A DNA stretch of 64,000 bases, from assembly GCA_900107185.1 (NCBI GenBank), contig FNPA01000005.1:62001-126000 (forward strand). Direction: 5' to 3'. Below, piece after piece: positions 62,985 to 64,000 of this stretch. Position 1 is the stretch's first letter; each line of letters begins with the position of its first letter. Made by a program: the position numbers and the translations under genes. This DNA is from Ruminococcaceae bacterium YAD3003 (GTDB taxonomy: Bacteria > Bacillota > Clostridia > Saccharofermentanales > Saccharofermentanaceae). The notes under the pieces are model-generated. The model worked only from the letters and a program-made list of their open reading frames with translations, was not told the DNA's origin and ran no database searches.

Positions 62985-63923
62985 TCAGAGTCCAGCCTGC
63001 TTTCTTACTTCCTCAGCGAAGTCATCAACCTTCTTCTCGATACCTTCACCAAGACCGAAACGTGTGAAACGAACTACAGAAACGTTTGCACCGATAGCCT
63101 TGATTGACTGATCAATGTACTGGGAAATTGTGAGATCGTCATCTCTGAAGAATTCCTGATCAACGAGGCAGTTAAGCTTGTAGAAGTTCTTGATCTGTCC
63201 GGGAACGATTCTCTCCATAACGATCTTCTCAGGCTTACCCTCTTCGAGAGCCTTATTCTTGATGATATCAACTTCCTTGTCGAGCTCTGCCTGAGGTACT
63301 TCATCCTCAGTAACCCAGTTAGGTCTCATTGATGCAACCTGCATGCCGATGTTCTTAGCGAAATCAGCGAACTCAGGCTTTGTGATAACAGAATCATCAT
63401 CAGTTGTAACCTCAACGAAAACGCCGACCTTACCACCCATGTGGATGTAAGCTGCAACAGCACCGTTGCCCTCTACCTCATAGATAACGAATCTTCTGAT
63501 TGATGTGTTCTCACCGATATCAGCGATAGCTTCCTTCTGGAAAATCTCAACTGTCTTGGACTCATCATTGTAAAGAGGCTGAGCCATGAGCTCTTCGATG
63601 TTAGCAGGCTTCTTTGTAAGGATGTGTGTAGCAACTGTATCTGTGAAAGCCTTAAACTTATCTGTGTTAGCAGCAAAGTCTGTCTCGATGTTGATCTCAA
63701 CCAAAACGCCTGACTTCTTGTCATCAGCAATCTTAGCTACAACTGCACCCTCTGCAGCGATTCTAGCGGACTTCTTCTCAGCCTTAGCCATACCCTTCTC
63801 ACGAAGCCATGCCTTAGCCTTCTCGATATCACCATCGCACTCAGTAAGTGCCTTCTTACAATCCATGATGCCGCAATCTGTAAGCTCACGGAGTTCTTTA
63901 ACCTGCTGTGCTGTAATTGCCAT
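62985..63923 (-). CDS. tsf: Translation elongation factor Ts
   Basis: Nucleotide exchange factor for EF-Tu. 312 residues. UBA-like N-terminus (VKELRELTDCGIMDCKKAL), then the core with NIETDFAANTD, where the usual TDFV reads TDFA, and AAYIHMGGKVGVFVEV. Length is in the longer range of the family (Bacillus about 293). AAGGAG precedes the ATG. Follows rpsB by 37 bases and ends at the hairpin at 62925-62948. Confidence 0.97.
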   Translation of the reverse strand: MAITAQQVKELRELTDCGIMDCKKALTECDGDIEKAKAWLREKGMAKAEKKSARIAAEGAVVAKIADDKKSGVLVEINIETDFAANTDKFKAFTDTVATHILTKKPANIEELMAQPLYNDESKTVEIFQKEAIADIGENTSIRRFVIYEVEGNGAVAAYIHMGGKVGVFVEVTTDDDSVITKPEFADFAKNIGMQVASMRPNWVTEDEVPQAELDKEVDIIKNKALEEGKPEKIVMERIVPGQIKNFYKLNCLVDQEFFRDDDLTISQYIDQSIKAIGANVSVVRFTRFGLGEGIEKKVDDFAEEVRKQAGL

Positions 63924-63960
63924 ATATATTCTCCTTTGCGATTTTAGTTAAGATTTGAAA

Positions 63961-64000
63961 TTAAGACTCAGAAGCGATCTCTTCGATAGACTTATCTTCA
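63961..64000 (-). CDS. rpsB: Ribosomal protein S2, last codons (cut by window edge)
   Basis: Thirteen codons of an open frame ending in TAA are visible, coding for an acidic tail (EDKSIEEIASES). Position directly upstream of tsf is where rpsB lies in nearly all bacteria, and S2 often ends in an acidic stretch. Too little is visible to recognise S2 from sequence alone. Confidence 0.7.
   Translation of the reverse strand, partial: EDKSIEEIASES

Noticed and set aside
1-64000. CRISPR arrays, tRNA genes, insertion sequences, prophage genes
   Set aside because: No regularly spaced repeats, no tRNA-like T-loop motifs with matching stems, and no transposase or integrase-like proteins were found on either strand.

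Overview
The window looks like a chromosomal segment of a Gram-positive, low-to-mid-GC Firmicute, most likely of the class Clostridia. The evidence is a PolC-type replicative polymerase, a type A RNase P RNA, Clostridia-like gene order (rpsB-tsf-pyrH-frr-uppS-cdsA-dxr-rseP-ispG-polC, and comM-dprA-topA-trmFO), strong GGAGG ribosome binding sites and a large fused 2-hydroxyacyl-CoA dehydratase activase. I cannot place it below class level. Almost all genes lie on the minus strand; only ychF, a PHP-domain phosphatase and a glutamine synthetase-like gene are on the plus strand. I see no IS element, prophage, CRISPR array or tRNA gene; the window is mostly core chromosome.

Layout. 1-5541: trmFO (cut by the window edge), topA, dprA and comM in one minus-strand run. 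5560-5787: a divergent intergenic region with imperfect repeats. 5788-6879: ychF (+). 6920-16996: a minus-strand run that begins at a TATAAT promoter covered by a palindrome near 17030 and holds an unknown protein, the giant activase, polA, coaE, two small membrane or envelope genes and a DUF308 protein. 17165-29016: apeB, cls, an amidohydrolase, a heterodimeric ABC exporter, murD, leuA and uppP, ending in a terminator. 29088-29900: PHP phosphatase (+). 29903-36566: Lrp-type regulator, aminotransferase, prfB, acyltransferase and a class III adenylate cyclase. 36644-42893: malic enzyme, a membrane protein, the GS-like gene (+), aquaporin and purM. 42934-43274: rnpB. 43306-46701: dnaG-trmK-nif3. 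46775-48910: dapA-dapB-yajC. 49064-62839: the pyrH-frr-uppS-cdsA-dxr-rseP-ispG-polC-priA run. 62985-64000: rpsB-tsf.

How the genes fit together. The two large runs combine DNA replication (polC, priA, dnaG, polA, topA), isoprenoid and lipid carrier synthesis (dxr, ispG, uppS, uppP, cdsA, cls), envelope building (murD, dapA, dapB), and translation (tsf, frr, prfB, rpsB, rnpB, trmK, trmFO).

The most notable observation is in PolC. The region that should be the DEDDh proofreading exonuclease is present and enlarged, but every catalytic motif I can align has lost its acidic residues, while the surrounding PHP domain keeps a full-looking set of metal ligands. Other points of interest are alternative hairpins that would hide the aquaporin ribosome binding site, a purM of the long Bacteroidetes-like type, a palindrome over the promoter of the activase-polA run, and a sensory class III adenylate cyclase.
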